A stretch of 64,000 nucleotides of DNA from Norana najaformis (Eukaryota > Annelida > Clitellata > Crassiclitellata > Hormogastridae), in contig OZ029919.1 of the NCBI GenBank assembly GCA_964023275.1, forward strand, positions 8,699,202 to 8,763,201. The letters are read 5' to 3'. Position 1 is the stretch's first letter. Every line of letters begins with the position of its first letter. The position numbers were made by a program, and so were the translations under genes. Positions 47,831 to 60,171 of this stretch are shown in pieces. The notes under the pieces are model-generated. The model did no database searches and was not told the DNA's origin. It worked only from the letters and a program-made list of their open reading frames with translations.

Positions 47831-48363
47831 CTGTATGAAATAAACAAAATATCGCTCATTCAGCGTCCTCTGGGAACATGATATGATTGTAACGATGATG
47901 ATGAAAATTCTGACGATACATACACACACACATACATACGTATTACGTACGTGCGTCGCATACATACATACATACATATATACAAACATATATGCATACG
48001 TACATATATCCATACTTTCATACATACATACATGCATACATACATAATGCATTCATACATACACCACTATCACGAAGATGATAGTGTTGATCACGATAAT
48101 CATGAGCATGATAGAAGTTTATGACTGTATTTTATACTCTTCAAGTACATTATAAAAATCTGAATAGTAAGCCCGAATCGCAAAGCGTCAATTGAAAGTT
48201 TCTGTAAATAAATGCATCAATACTACAGATTCACTGCGGCTAAGAGAAGCTTCAGTTTAGTTGTCATCTGTAACGTACACTACAGTATAAAATCTACGAG
48301 AAATTCAAAACAACATTCATTCAGCGCCACCTCCAATCAGCTCTTCCTTGGCGGTTCAAATAT

Positions 48364-48923
48364 TTAAACAAAGTAGCGCACTAGTGACGTCAGCGCTGAC
48401 GTCAGCAGAAGAAATAAAGGTGACGTCACTGTTTTAGCACAGTTCTCTGAAGGTTGACCTTCGGGGTATCCAGAGTTTTCCGTCGGCATCTCATTCCTCA
48501 GAGGAGTCTCGGTGTAGTCCACGCCAGCGACTGAGCTACGTGTGCTTTGATCGTTTCCACTTCGGCTTGAATTTTCTGTCGATCTTCCATCGCCCCATCC
48601 ATTTCCACCAATTTGTTTAGTAGAACGCCCAGCTGATTCTTCCGTGACTCCTTCTCCATTACCAATAAAATTTTCTGTGACTTTTTCATTGCCATTTGTG
48701 CTGTCATCTTGTGGGTGATCTCGACGTCCCCCTGAGTTTTCGGTGACTCCTCCATTTCCATTTCCACCAGAGTCTTCGGTGAATCCGCCGATTACATCTG
48801 TATTTCCACCGAAATTATCATTTCTACTCACAGTTGAACCCCCTCCCCAACCTCCCCAACCACCATCACCGCCGCCGCCACCACCACCACCACCACTAGG
48901 AGATGGAGAAGGAACACCATCAG
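48364..48923 (-). CDS. Gene 5, terminal exon copy a (proximal)
   Basis: Encodes 185 residues after the same TTTATTTCATACAG acceptor, phase 1, to TAA; with the signal exon, 214 residues. It opens DGVPSPSPSGGGGGGGGG and ends SPLFLLLTSALTSLVRYFV. The middle (DDSTNGNEKVTENF, VTEESAGRS) resembles copy b, while the end is identical to copy c. Mature composition is Gly, Ser, Asn, Thr and Glu with several N-sequon-like sites (NSS, NDQS excluded). It is the copy nearest the signal exon (436 bp intron), so it is the best-supported splice form. Confidence 0.75.
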
Positions 48924-49358
48924 CTGTATGAAATAAACAAAATATCGCTCATTCAGTGTCATTTGGGAACATGATATGATTGTAACGATGATGATGAAAA
49001 TTCTGACGATACATACCCACACACACATACTATTACGTACGTGCGTCGCACACATACATACATACATTTTTACATACTTTCATACATACATGCATACATA
49101 CATAATGCATACGTACATGCATACATACATACGTATACACATACATATATGTATGCATACATACATACATACATGCATGCATGCATGCATACATACTTAA
49201 TGCATGCATACAATAACCACGATCACGAAGATGATAGCATTGATCGTGATAATAATGAGCACGATCATTTATCATCGTCGTCGTTGTCGTCAAGAACAAG
49301 CTGATGTAGAAAACGATGGCTATAGTGAGACTCTTGAAGCAGACTGTGGGAAACTTAC

Positions 49359-49448
49359 GTGGAATGCCAGTCCAGGCCTCGGCTGCGTCAAATGCGTAGA
49401 CGACGACCAGGAAAGCAAGCAGACGAATTGCTCTTTCTGCCATGTTTT
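49359..49448 (-). CDS. Gene 5, shared signal-peptide exon
   Basis: ATG at 49443-49441 opens 28 residues, MAERAIRLLAFLVVVYAFDA and AEAWTGIP, ending CCA C at a perfect GTAAGT donor in phase 1. With any of the three terminal exons the joint codon is C/CT (Pro) and the frame stays open. Signal cleavage is likely after AEA. An acceptor (CTGATTGTAG) lies 5 nt upstream of the ATG. It is the only signal exon in the 3.7-kb locus, so three alternative last exons appear to share it. Confidence 0.78.
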
Positions 49449-49735
49449 CTACAATCAGTCAGGGCATCATCGTCATCATCGTTGTTATCATCATCACCAC
49501 CACCATCGTCGCCATCATCACATCATCATCTGCATTATCGCACTCTCAAAGACACGATTATCAATACTATTTTTAAAATAGTCCGAATGATGGTGAGACG
49601 ATGACGACGACGACGATGATGATGACGATGTTGATGAGATTAGTGACGATGATATTGGTGAGTGTTGATCTTGTGTTCAATGAGTAAACAATTAGTACAA
49701 TATAATACTAGGCATGACAAAACTTCATATAATTT
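49449..49735. other. Gene 5 upstream region with (CAT)n and (GAC)n patches
   Basis: Trinucleotide patches at 49466-49530 and 49595-49640. The expected 5' UTR exon of gene 5 was not located. Confidence 0.4.
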
Positions 49736-49965
49736 GTGATGACGATGATGATAATAATAATAATAATAATAATAATAGTAGTAGTAGTAGTAGTAACAAT
49801 AATAATAATAACAGCAACAACAATAAGGGTATTAGCAGTAGTAGCAATCGTTGTGGTGGTGGTGGTAGTGGTAGTAGTAGTAGTAGTAGTGGTGGTAATA
49901 GTGGTAGTAGTAGTAGCAGCAGCAGCAGCAGCTTCTGCTGCTGCAGCAGCAATAATAGTAATATA
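49736..49965 (+). repeat. Compound trinucleotide microsatellite
   Basis: (GAT), (AAT), (AGT), (GGT) and (AGC) runs in succession. The Asn/Ser, Ile/Val and Leu homopolymer frames are shadows. Confidence 0.93.
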
Positions 49966-50606
49966 TTCATAGTATTTGTTTTATGTTTTATGTTTTATCA
50001 TCGTCATTTATATTTTATGACGCCACCACTGGGATTGTCTCATGCTCAAGGTGCTAAACGTTGATTAACTTGGATAATCGCTGAAAAAAAGGGTGTCTTC
50101 CAAGTGACGTGACTGTAATACAATGCAAATGATTGTAATACAATACTCGTGCTTTAATGCAATACAGTTTGTTTCGAAGTAAACAAGGACCCACTGACGT
50201 CGCTGAAAAGCAGGTTATGAGCATCAAATATCAGAAATGCGATCGCTTATTTTGATCAGGAAATTTGAACATGCCATTTGAAAGGTATCGTAAATGGTGA
50301 TCACCATAAAGAAATTACGATTACTATTATGTTTAGATACTGACATTCGAACCCTCATAAAATTGAAATTGAAACATAGACTGTTGACTCGTAGGCAATT
50401 ACGATATGGCCTAATTTTATATTTATATGAGCAGGTGCGCGCATGCGTATGAGAAGCGTATCCGAGGCCTGGCTACGGCGATGATTCACTTTTGGGCCGG
50501 CAAACACAAAGCCAAGAGGTAAACAAGTAGCCAATGTCGGCCTTAATCTAGGCCTAACTGGACGAAACAATTTCATTCTGTTGTAGCAACAACAACAGCA
50601 ACAACA
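49966..50606. other. Noncoding stretch
   Basis: No gene recognised. GTAATACAATGCAA-like words repeat near 50115-50165. Confidence 0.35.
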
Positions 50607-50749
50607 AAAACTACATACATACATATCTATGTATACATACATACATACACACATACAGACATACATGCATACATACATATATACATACATACATATATAC
50701 ATACATACATATATACATACATATATTTTTACATACATACATACATATA

Positions 50750-50781
<32 letters not shown>

Positions 50782-50968
50782 CATACAGACATGCATACAT
50801 GCATATATACATACCGACAGATATGCATGCATATATATAGATACATACATATATATATATGTACATACATACATACAAACATGCATATATACATACAGAC
50901 TTGCATGTATGCATACATATATATATATATATATACAAACATACGTACATACATACATACATACACAC
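50607..50968 (+). repeat. (ATAC)n microsatellite
   Basis: Imperfect CATA/TATA repeat of about 360 bp; overlapping frames are shadows. Confidence 0.95.
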
Positions 50969-51294
50969 AAAGGTTACAGAAGGCCATACAATGAAGTGCT
51001 CGTTTGAAAGGGGTTGTCCTTATTGTATGCGGTAGACGTGTTTGTGTCAACATCTGCAGTAACTGGCTCCAGAAAGCCGTGTCTGCAAAGCAGACGTTGG
51101 TTTGGACAGGTCAGAGTGCAATGTACATTTGATTGGGTCGGTACGAGATTTGATTTGGCCAGGTGGCAGGATGCTTTCGGTGGTGACAGTTGCAAGATTA
51201 ATAACAGATCACATTCAAGGATTTTAATGACCCAGTATATCACGAAGCCACCTGCTAGACTCCATCTGCGTTGCTTGCCTTGACTGACTTTGGC

Positions 51295-51495
51295 CGCCTA
51301 GCGGATTTTCAGGTGTGAGCCTCCTCAGCCGTCATTGGTTGCCTATTCACCATAGGCTGCCTCTCTGTCTCCGTGGACTGACCTAGATATTGACCTGAAG
51401 GGGTTTGGCTTTGGAGCGCCATCGATTGACGCCTTGTCCATTAGACACCGGCGCATTAGAACTTACTAATTACAATTACAATTACAAAAGATGTA
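51295..51495 (+). mobile_element. LINE 3' untranslated end
   Basis: GGCTTTGGAGCGCCATCGAT, GACGCCTTGTCCATTAGACA and CCGGCGCATTAGAACTTACT, then (ATTACA)n. The same blocks end the element at 61195-61745, where the coding part is visible. Confidence 0.7.
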
Positions 51496-52689
51496 GCTTA
51501 CTATTCCTTTTTTAACTAATCCAAACTATTCTGTTTGTCTACTGTTCTAAAATTACGTTTCACCTTTTAAAAAAAAATAAATTAGCCACCTTCAAAAACT
51601 AATGCACCTTTAAATGCATTCTCTATTTTTCCCGATTGATTTTGTTGTTACTTTGAACGTAATTTTAGTAGGCCTAAGAACAGGATATTTTCGCTAAGCC
51701 ATCGGCGGTCACGTGATCTGCGGTGTCGATAGAAGGTTCAGATGGCGAGAGTGGTTATTAGAACGGCACAATTGATGAACGACGCCATAATAATCCGATT
51801 TAATTATATTTTGCAAAAAAATTATTTTATTGTTAAAAGTTTACAAAATTTCTTAGAACCCTTATATATAATGACGTCTTAAACCTTTTTATGTTTATAT
51901 TTTCTCAAAAGTTGTGCGATCTTTAACCATAAATATTTAGATAACAATACCTTCAGAATATTTTCTCAGTTTATCTTCTCATTGAGGTAGTGTTAATAAT
52001 ATTTAAAAACCTTTCATCAGCATAAATTTTGATGAAATTCGTGGCGAAATTTATTCTTAAATCATTAAATAATAGCACCTTTAGAATACTCACTTTATGA
52101 GACTGTGTTCCCTTCTGGAATGCGTTGCGCCGAAGTTCTTGAGATTGTGCTGATTTGTAGAGTTACAGGTGTCTAAGGTGCTCAATCTAATAATTTTCTG
52201 GCATTAAATACCCGTAGGTATATAAGAACAGGGAGCAGGCATTGTTCAAAATGGGGTTAGACCTACTTGTGGTGGTTGGAGATACATTCTGTGTTCAGTG
52301 TTTTGTCACGCTTGACTGAATGCGATTCTAAAGCATAGAATGTTGATGTGTCATTACTGTCTTATGTGGACCTGTATGTCTCATAATCGAAATGCTTTGA
52401 TAGCCGTGGGAGCGCCGAGTCATAGTGGTTACCAGAAGGCGTTGGAAAGGTGCATTGATTTGCCAAGCCAAGAGTGACGGTTGGCCTCAATATCTGTACC
52501 GTAATAGTTTAAAAACTTGACCCAGTGCAATTATTGAAGACATGTTTACCGGTCAACCGTACAGTGGAAAAACACCTATGACTTGGTCTCACAAATGTCC
52601 AGACACACTAACTCAATAACACACTGCTGTAGTACAATTCCGCAACTCGCCGTCAGCTTTTGCATTTGGTAGTGTGATGCAAAGTAATC
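51496..52689. other. Noncoding stretch
   Basis: AT-rich, with no gene recognised. A candidate minus donor (GTGAGT) near 52092 might end a 5' UTR exon of gene 5, but nothing else supports it. Confidence 0.3.
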
Positions 52690-53130
52690 TTGTACTTATA
52701 TAGCGCCAAGTCAGAATCTGACAAAGGCGCAGAGTATAAGGCAAACTGCCCGATGACTGTGAGCCTAACTTTATCTGATATACCTGATCTTACAGCTTCT
52801 GTTGCGTCGTTATAATGTAGCACAAATCATCAAACAGTGAAACACCAACACCTGTATAATACCTGGTCAATTCTAGGAGCTCAGTCCTGTTAGACAGAGA
52901 GGCAGCCAATGAATGTTAAGCACGTTGAAACAGGTAAGTTGTAAGCCGAAATTGGATTAACAAAACCTTCGGAGTGAATCCTGAACAAGGATGGGTTGAC
53001 GGATTGATAACTGAGTCATATTGATAACTGTGAATCATACATTTTTGGCTAACTGGTGCCAAAATGAGTATAACCTTACGCTTATCTTTCGTAAATTTAG
53101 GTAATGAAAGTACAATCTTCATTAAAGAGG
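52690..53130 (-). mobile_element. CR1/L2-like LINE 3' stub
   Basis: The minus frame ends VLLIQFRLTTYLFQRA and a stop, matching the FKxxLKTYLF end of CR1/L2 LINEs. The 3' region contains GGCTGCCTCTCTGTC, also in 18150-18270, 20010-20127 and 51355, and ends in GGCGCTATATAAGTACAAG. Confidence 0.65.
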
Positions 53131-54635
53131 ACTTTTGTTCTCTTTAACTTCAGCCTTTAGAGTTTCAGAAATTATAACCGAGTCTGCTATACATAAACTA
53201 GTGACCCTAATAAACCTATTCGGCACAAATTAAACTAAGTGTATTGTTATCCTATCTTTCTTGCTGAAAGGCAGTAATTCCGTTTTCCTTTGCGAGATGG
53301 TTTACGAGAAGGTTTCTTGCATCGGTGTGATTAGTCCAAACTGAAATTCTTTAAGTAGTGTTCACATTTCGACGAACCCCAATATCGCAGGAACTCGATT
53401 ATGGCCAATCAACAGGTTGATTGTTGGAGTAAGACTTTCGGAAAGAAGCGAAGATCTTCGTTACGATTCCTTGCTGCTACTCCATATGCATATTCGCTGA
53501 GTCACACGTCATAACTTCGAAGATAACGAAACTCAAAGTATAACAGTTCGACTGCTAAACGATATGCACTCAAATACTAATAATCCTGACGATTTTTTAA
53601 ACATCCGTCTCAACTATATAGCGTTATAGTTATACAAAAAAACTGGAATGGCCGCGTTGAAATGATATTCAATCCGTTGATTTGACTTGAAAAAATTGTG
53701 CACCGCAGTCAGGCGATTCTATGGACTCCCTTTGAACTAATACTTGATGGATTCCAATTCGACTTGGCGCCATTAGTTTCCACAGTGATCCAGCATTAAT
53801 TCCGTTATCACTGTCTTCAGTTGAAATAATAGGCTGTCATTCTGCCTTTGTATATGTAAATACATTTATCCATACGGTTCCGACTATGTAAAATTTGCAG
53901 TTTTAATTAAACTAATTATTTTAATTATGTAGCAAAATATACCTAAATAACAAAGATGTTATTTGACCGGAGTGCAATCGCTACAATAAGCCTGTGCTTT
54001 ATTATGAAATTCGTGATGCGTAGGGCCTACCAGAGACAAGATTGGTATTCTGTAAACACGAGGTAAACAAAAGGTGGTATAGGAGGCCAGCTGAAAATCT
54101 GGGGCCTGTTGCATGTTGCTGGCGTTGAAGGAACAAAGAGCTGTTGTTTGAATGATTTGCTTTTCTCCGGCGACTCAGTTGGTTACTTCTACATGTTGTA
54201 TCGGTAGCGGTGATTTGTTCTAATTGCGTTTTAGTTTTCTGATCAGAATTTTTGGTTTATATATAATTTGGCAAATTCTTGTTCAGTAAAGTTAATAGAA
54301 GCGATGAAAGCGGGTCAAATCTTCATCATCTCTCTGCCATCCAGTTATACATGGCAATGCTTCTTAATGCAGCTACTTAGCATAGGTGTAATTGGTTAGG
54401 ACTGCAGATAGTTCTTCGAGTTTTCAATTCGTCTCTACATAACGACGTCGTAAACACATTTTCTGCAATACTAGTTATAGAATGGTTCAGCTACACTGAT
54501 AATAAATTATTGTTTTGACTACAATTCTCTGCGACTTTAACAACATCGGAGTTGCTAATGTATTAACAGATCAAAGTATTAAAATTTCATATACATCTAA
54601 GTAATTACGGAAAATTTGGCGAGAACGGTAAAATG
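53131..54635. other. Noncoding stretch
   Basis: No gene or defined repeat recognised. Confidence 0.35.
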
Positions 54636-54832
54636 TGTCTCTGAATGCAGTGGCAATGTGGCGCTGGACACAGATGGAGAGGCGTTAGAAAAGGAAACGA
54701 GTCTCACAGCCATCTCTGGAGACTGCTGAAATGCGACGCTTCAGCTCTGAAGCAAATTCTGTACACTCAGAATTTATAGAACCAAGGGTCTCAAAGGCAA
54801 AGGGAACAAACGTGTGAGTTGTAGGCATCAGT
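54636..54832 (-). mobile_element. Retroelement C-terminal remnant, class uncertain
   Basis: The minus strand encodes THTFVPFAFETLGS and ELKRRISAVSRDGCETRFLF, a block found after the reverse transcriptase in some retroelement polyproteins (FVPxAxETxG and FLFQRLS patterns). The element is broken and old, and its borders are not visible. Confidence 0.5.
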
Positions 54833-55897
54833 GCATATTTGGCAGATTAGTGAACTGCTACCTGTTCAGCTGCAAAAGAGCTCCCTCAAAAGACATTCCC
54901 CGATTGGTATCACCGGAGGTACATCAAAATCTTAACTTCAATAGACTGTGAAATAGACAGCCAGGGAAGTACGCCACTACATAAATGCGAGCCATGGTCA
55001 AATTTCGAAATGCCACCAACAGGCCTGGCGGATGCAAGCAGCACGCGTTTGAGCAGCTAGTGGCCACAAAAAGACCCGCATACAACTATAACACAAATGA
55101 TTTAACAGGCGAAACTCACATGTTCAAATAACAGACTGATGTGCACACATAGGCCTACATGGTGAGTTTTTGTAACGAATTACATAAGGCAGTTACTTCG
55201 TGGAGCTCGGTGACAAAACAGGATAGAGATGCGGAAGAGTGAGAGTGCAATTGTGACAATTCTTGGATCTTTAGGCTGGCATTATCTTTTAAAACAAACC
55301 AAAAGACAATCATCTTAGTTACAGACTCTAATGTCCATAACAAGCTTTATTTCAACTAAAAACTACAACACGGCCATTCTATTAAACGTCGAACCCTCAT
55401 CGTCTGTCTGTCATCAGTCGAATAAGAAACTGCCAAACTATAGTGAAACTTAAATCTTATTGAAAGGTTACTGAAAAACAAATTTCGTCATCATAATCTG
55501 CAATTTAAAGTTTGCCAATTTAAGTTGAATTTTGACGAAATGAAATAGTTTCAGAATATAGCCTTCAGTTAATCTATACGTAACTGAAAACAGTTAGCAC
55601 ATCAGGTTCTCATTTCGTCTAACCATGACCATGTGTTTCCGAATTAACATCTGCAGTATTCATTTCAACAAAAGCACTCACTAAATAGGCCTAACTCCTG
55701 CTACTAGTAAAAATTATGATAGGTCATTTATAGTTTTAAATAATAGGCCTAAATAAACACAAATCATATCAAATATGAAACCAACTAACAACATATGTTA
55801 GTATTTTGCATAATTGATGTGAATTAAGTTTGTCATTTGTTGAATCAATTTCCTCATCGAAGACGTAATTTGCTGTAAGGATAATTTAGAATCTACG
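54833..55897. other. 3' flank of gene 6
   Basis: No gene recognised. Minus-strand AATAAA at about 55351-55346, roughly 550 bp past the gene 6 stop, is the nearest clear polyadenylation signal. Confidence 0.35.
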
Positions 55898-56019
55898 TCA
55901 CCAGAACAATGACATCATGACTGCTGACGCTATTATTAGAAAGACGGGTGTCGTGCTGCCTGACATTCTGTGTACGTGAGGTGCTGAGGATCGTGTGCTA
56001 TCGTCACCTGGGTTGTTTT
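55898..56019 (-). CDS. Gene 6, last exon: GPI-type tail
   Basis: This exon begins after the acceptor CAACTGTTGCAG in phase 1 and encodes 39 residues to TGA. It starts NNPGDDSTRSSAPHVHRMSG and ends in a hydrophobic tail, TTPVFLIIASAVMMSLFW, directly before the stop. Joined to 57765-57943 it makes a 96-residue protein. The tail's ASAV and terminal LFW parallel the SAL and YW of gene 3. The short charged stretch before the tail contains Ser and Gly suitable as an anchor attachment site, though the site itself cannot be fixed by eye. Confidence 0.7.
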
Positions 56020-57764
56020 CTGCAACAGTTGCGCAGATGCGCCATCGTTAAATTCAGTTTTTAATTAAAAATAATGCTACAAGCTGTCTGTGTGTAAAAC
56101 TAAAGGCCACAACATGGAATATTAAGTATGCAAGTAAGTAAGTAAATAATCTTTATTAATGTGATGTAACAAAACATTGATATAGCGCATTCCAAGCACC
56201 TTCCAAAACCGCTGCTTGCACGGCTATCTAAGTGATCAGCGCCAAGACTGGCTCAAAACTTGAACGAAAAGCTCTTTTACTTATGCGGGCGTAGTGCCGA
56301 TGATCCAAGTTGGAGGATCTTGAATCGAATCCGTTCTTCCATATAAAGCAGTGCAGCAGTTCCACACTTGAATTCAATAATCTGACTAGCGATCTGTACA
56401 GATTGAATGTTGCATCCTTTTCTCTGGGTTAGAAGGTGATACCAGTTTGGTGATACCTAACTGCTTACTTCCAAAGTCTACAGTGCTTGTTTGGCAGCAG
56501 TAGTAGCAGTAGTTCCAATATTTAACGACATCTTATGGCATCAAATGCCGTTGACATCGCCCTCCTTCTTCATCCGGGCTTGGGACTGGCACTACCTGAG
56601 TATGGCAGTGGCGATGTTTGCTTGTTCGGCCATTCTGCATTCAAGTCCGTTTTAGAGCTTGTCATGCATTCGGAACAATTTTTTAATAAATTCGTTGATC
56701 ATCGCACCTCATCTACTCTTCTTCTGCATAGTCTAATTGTCACAGATATTCTAGGCCCTGTCGCTCTCTGTCCTTGCGATTCGGACATTAAAATACCTAA
56801 AATTAGGCTACACGCTTCTCTGTTACGTAACATTTACGAAATCAGTCTTATCATGGCGAGTCTTAAGAGTTATTCTTGTGTCATTTGCATCCAGCCTCTG
56901 AACCACAGGCTGGCAGTTAGACGGTCCATAGTTGCTTCTACAGATTGAAAGTGTAATGCGTTTGCAGATCGCTTAAAGTGTAAGACGCGCAAGGAAATGT
57001 TGTTATTCGGTTATAAGCCTATTGCGCTGTGCATTTGATAAAATCAAGAAAGAAAGTGAATAACTGGGAAGCAAATAAATATCTGAGATGAAAATGAATG
57101 ACTGTGAATTGCCAGTCGGATTCGGTGTGCGAAACCATGTATGGTGTGCATTGGCGGTCGTCATTCCCCATTCTTAACGCAACACGAATGAGGAACTCTG
57201 AATACGGCGTCAGTTGCCCTGGCAGTCATTACTGCGGCTCTTTTGGTCGATTTCTACGTTTTTGCGGGAGCTTGACAATGTGGACTTTTCAGTTATCATT
57301 TGCCAACAGACAGACTTGTCGTTCTTGACAAAAATCTAACATCGGTAGATTATCAAAGAACGTCATCGAGATATGGCTACTTAGAAAGCGCTATGCAAAG
57401 CTAAGTTTCATACGTACATTAATAATTTCATTAATGAGTGTCATGGGCAGAAAATTTATGATAAGCAATAAGTAAGTATGTTTCATTTAGGCTGGTAGGC
57501 ATAGGTAGATAGGTAACGAGATAGATCGATAAGTAGGTAAGTAAGTAATTTTTCCTAATGAAAGGTCAGCCACCATTCTTTACAGTAAACTGCTGTGCGG
57601 AGTAGCTGTGGATTATTACTACTTTTTAGGCAACTCGCTAATAATAATTTACCAGAATAGGTCATAAACTGTGCTCGAACAAGTCACAACTGTGTGACCT
57701 TGTGTGCGTTACAAAATATTATATGTATAGTAAAAAAACTGATTTGTTAAAAGTCATAACTTAC
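56020..57764 (-). other. Gene 6 intron
   Basis: 1.75-kb intron with a retroposon tail (GATATAGCGCATTCC) near 56178 and a SINE at 57155-57405. A 137-codon plus frame at 56535-56948 has no recognised motif; I treat it as chance. The donor is GTAAGT and the acceptor TTGCAG. Confidence 0.5.
57155..57405 (+). mobile_element. tRNA-derived SINE body
   Basis: AACTCTGAATACGGCGTCAG, TTTGCGGGAGCTTGAC and CTTTTCAGTTATC, then AGAAAGCGCTATGCAAAGC as a variant tail: the same family and orientation as the copies at 17340, 30700 and 41850. Confidence 0.7.
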
Positions 57765-57943
57765 CGGTATTACTGGGACCAGTTACGGTTGCAGCAGCGG
57801 GGGCGGTGTTTGTAGCTGCAGCAGCGGGGGCGGTGTTTGTAGCTGCAGCAGCGCCGGTGCCAGTACTAGCTCCTTGTACATAAGCAGCGGCAACGAGTAC
57901 CAGCAGACAAAGTATTCCGATGTCAATCTTCATCCTCAATCTT
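57765..57943 (-). CDS. Gene 6, signal-peptide exon with Ala/Thr repeat stem
   Basis: ATG at 57933-57931 opens 56 residues: a signal peptide (MKIDIGILCLLVLVAAAYVQ then G) with likely cleavage after VQG, then ASTGTGAAAATNTAPAAAAT and a second NTAPAAA unit, ending TGPSNT. The exon ends ACC G at a perfect GTAAGT donor, phase 1, giving a Glu codon (G/AA) with the exon at 56019. A TTG six bases upstream is in frame but the ATG fits the family. An acceptor (CACTTCGTAG) lies 10 nt before the ATG. The Ala/Thr/Pro repeats resemble short glycosylated stems. Confidence 0.75.
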
Positions 57944-58107
57944 CTACGAAGTGTTCAAACAGTCGTTAGATAGTGATAGTGAACAATATGAATAGACACT
58001 AGAATAAGGAAGGAAAGAGGTAAAAGTAAAGTAACGCTCTTATTGACGCAATCCTTTAGAAAGCAATCCGCTACCGAGAGAATAATTGTATTATGGTCGC
58101 AGTGGGG

Positions 58108-58185
58108 TAGTAGTAGTAGAAGCAATAGTGGTAGTAGTAGTAGCAGTAGCAGCATCAGCAGTAGAATTAATAGTAGTAGTCGGGG
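58108..58185 (+). repeat. (TAG)n imperfect microsatellite
   Basis: GTAGTAGTAG with AGCAGTAG variants; Leu-rich minus frames over it are shadows. Confidence 0.85.
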
Positions 58186-60085
58186 GCCTAGTAGTGGTAT
58201 TTGGCGATGACATCATAAACATATGCATCGTCTTCGATACCACTTTTGAAGCTAAACGTTTCACTTGAAAACTTTATGAAAAATACATGACATCTACGAA
58301 TCACAGTAGACGAAAATTCCAGTCCATCACTGATGTTGCCGAAAACATCGATTCTCATCTAGAAGACGTGCATATAACATCGTAGAATGTAGTTCATGCC
58401 GTTATTCCAAATCCGCAGTGAATATGTGCTGTCAGCGAAGTTTTGTGTGCGTATTGTATCTAAAGCATTTAGGTCACAAACACCGACACCAAGAGACTAG
58501 AGGAACTTTGAGAAAGCTAACTAATCCCAAGCTAAAACATCCGAAGAAAGAAATAGATTAAGCGCTGTTTGTGCTATAGCTAATACCTGAGATTTATATC
58601 ACTGCTAATAGCAATCGAGTGCAAGGGAATGCTGTAAAATGCACTCTTTAACAGTGTTGATAACATTCTATACTTGGCACAGATGCTCGTTATTAACGAT
58701 TTATACAACTGCCAGTAGTAATCGGATATAGATGAGCTAGCTTTCAATTTCTCCTGCAACTCAAAAGATATGAATTGCAAAGAAATAAGAATATAAAAAG
58801 CGACAATCAATAAGATTTATCTGCACTTTTAAATTATTAAAAATCCGAACAAATAACCCCCAAATAACCGTCTTTTCAGTATTCACGACTTCACCTGCAA
58901 GGCGTTAAAGAATTAAAAGTAGTTTGCACTCCTAAGACAAAACGTGTTGCATTAGGTGTAAAGCTTAGGTCTACATGCAATCTATTCAGCACATCTTTTC
59001 AGAAGTTCCAATGCTCTGACCAGCAAGTTTTAGATTTGTGGATTCCTTAGACATTAACAAACCAGTTTCAGTCGAAAAGATGAACTGTCTTGAGCGAATG
59101 TCTGGGGAATGTATACAGCAGTAACTATGAGTCCACTGTAACTGGTCATTTTGTGTATCGCCTTTTAGAACTTTTCAAATGTGCTCATCGAACTAGAGAC
59201 GCTTAATTGCGTTACAGCTGTTGTCCTTGTTGCACATCCAATTGTGTGTCATAATGCATTGCCATACAAATTAAATTTAATAAAGCCTGCTTACAAAGTT
59301 CAGAAGTGCACATTATGCTTTTCAGAGGTAGTGATATATGAACTTTGATGCTTAATATTAAACAGTGCTTTTTTCAGACGGAACGCTTCGGAACGGCGAT
59401 CCAGCACCTTTTATCGGCTAATAAAAATAATTTAGTTTTTAATAAAAGAATTGTGTTACTAAGTTATTTTAATTATGTAATATAACGTAACTTATTTAAA
59501 TTCAATTTCAGTGTTTACAGCTTTACACTGTTTTCAGTGTTTATTGATTGATAAAAATAATGAAATTTTAGCACAAAATTCCATAACTTTTCAGTTCCGG
59601 AACCTTTTTTCTAGAAAAAAGCATTGATATTAAAGCACAATTAAAACTAGTTTTCAGTTCGTACCATTTTAGATTTCTATGCGCAGAGTAAATCCGGTTC
59701 GTCATAGCTTCGGCTTATCATTAATTCTTACTCGTTTAACAGTAGGCCTACATTACGCAGGAATGAACGCCACTGACGAGTTTCTCTTCAAAGAGGCGCT
59801 ATACAAATTTGCGATTACAATTACAATGTTGCAACACGCTGTCTCATGATTCAACAGTCTCATATCGGTAGTACTTCTTTGTAGTTTGCATCGGGATTTG
59901 CTCAATATAAATTTAACAATATCAAACAACTACTGATTGTCTGCATTTATGCAGAACTACTTTACAGAGATGTCAGTGTAATGTAACGTAACACAAAGCA
60001 AAGGAATAGTTATAATTTAAGCCTGCCTCCTATTGTCTTACCGGTGTGCCTGATGTAGATGTTGCTTAATCAGTGAGTAAGCCTT
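58186..60085. other. Noncoding stretch upstream of gene 6
   Basis: No gene recognised. Degenerate TTAATTATGTAATATAACG-type words recur near 59440-59490. A reversed retroposon tail ends near 59800 (GCGCTATACAAATTTGCGAT). Confidence 0.35.
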
Positions 60086-60171
60086 CGTCTGCCCGCAGTT
60101 GTCATGGGATCAGGAATTTATACCCAATCGTCTGCGCACGGTTGTCATGGGATCAGGAATTTATACCCAAA
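60086..60171. repeat. Two-copy 43-bp tandem repeat
   Basis: 60086-60128 and 60129-60171 share TTGTCATGGGATCAGGAATT and TATACCCAA almost perfectly; they differ at about three bases near their starts. Confidence 0.85.

Larger units (their letters stand above)
45754..49257 (-). repeat. Triplicated 1.07-1.28 kb unit carrying gene 5 terminal exons
   Basis: Three tandem units start at the shared word AGCATGAT (45754, 46822 and 48105). Each holds 3' flank, terminal exon and intron with an (ATAC)n stretch (46660-46775, 47925-48065, 49020-49215). The units join through a hybrid GAGCATGATAGAAG sequence made from the intron end of one unit (GAGCACGAT in the outermost) and the 3' flank of the next (TTAGCATGATAGAAG). 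This is as expected for unequal crossing-over at microhomology. Unit 2 is longer because of an inverted duplication at 46862-47237. Confidence 0.85.

Noticed and set aside
56535-56948. 137-codon plus frame in the gene 6 intron
   Set aside because: No recognisable domain, no good splice or promoter context, and it lies antisense in an intron next to retroposon debris.
60010-60062. Minus-strand GCACACCG followed by GTAAGA, resembling the cluster's donors
   Set aside because: The phase-1 frame has a stop 30 bp upstream and there is no signal peptide; only a phase-0 micro-exon would work, which does not fit the family.
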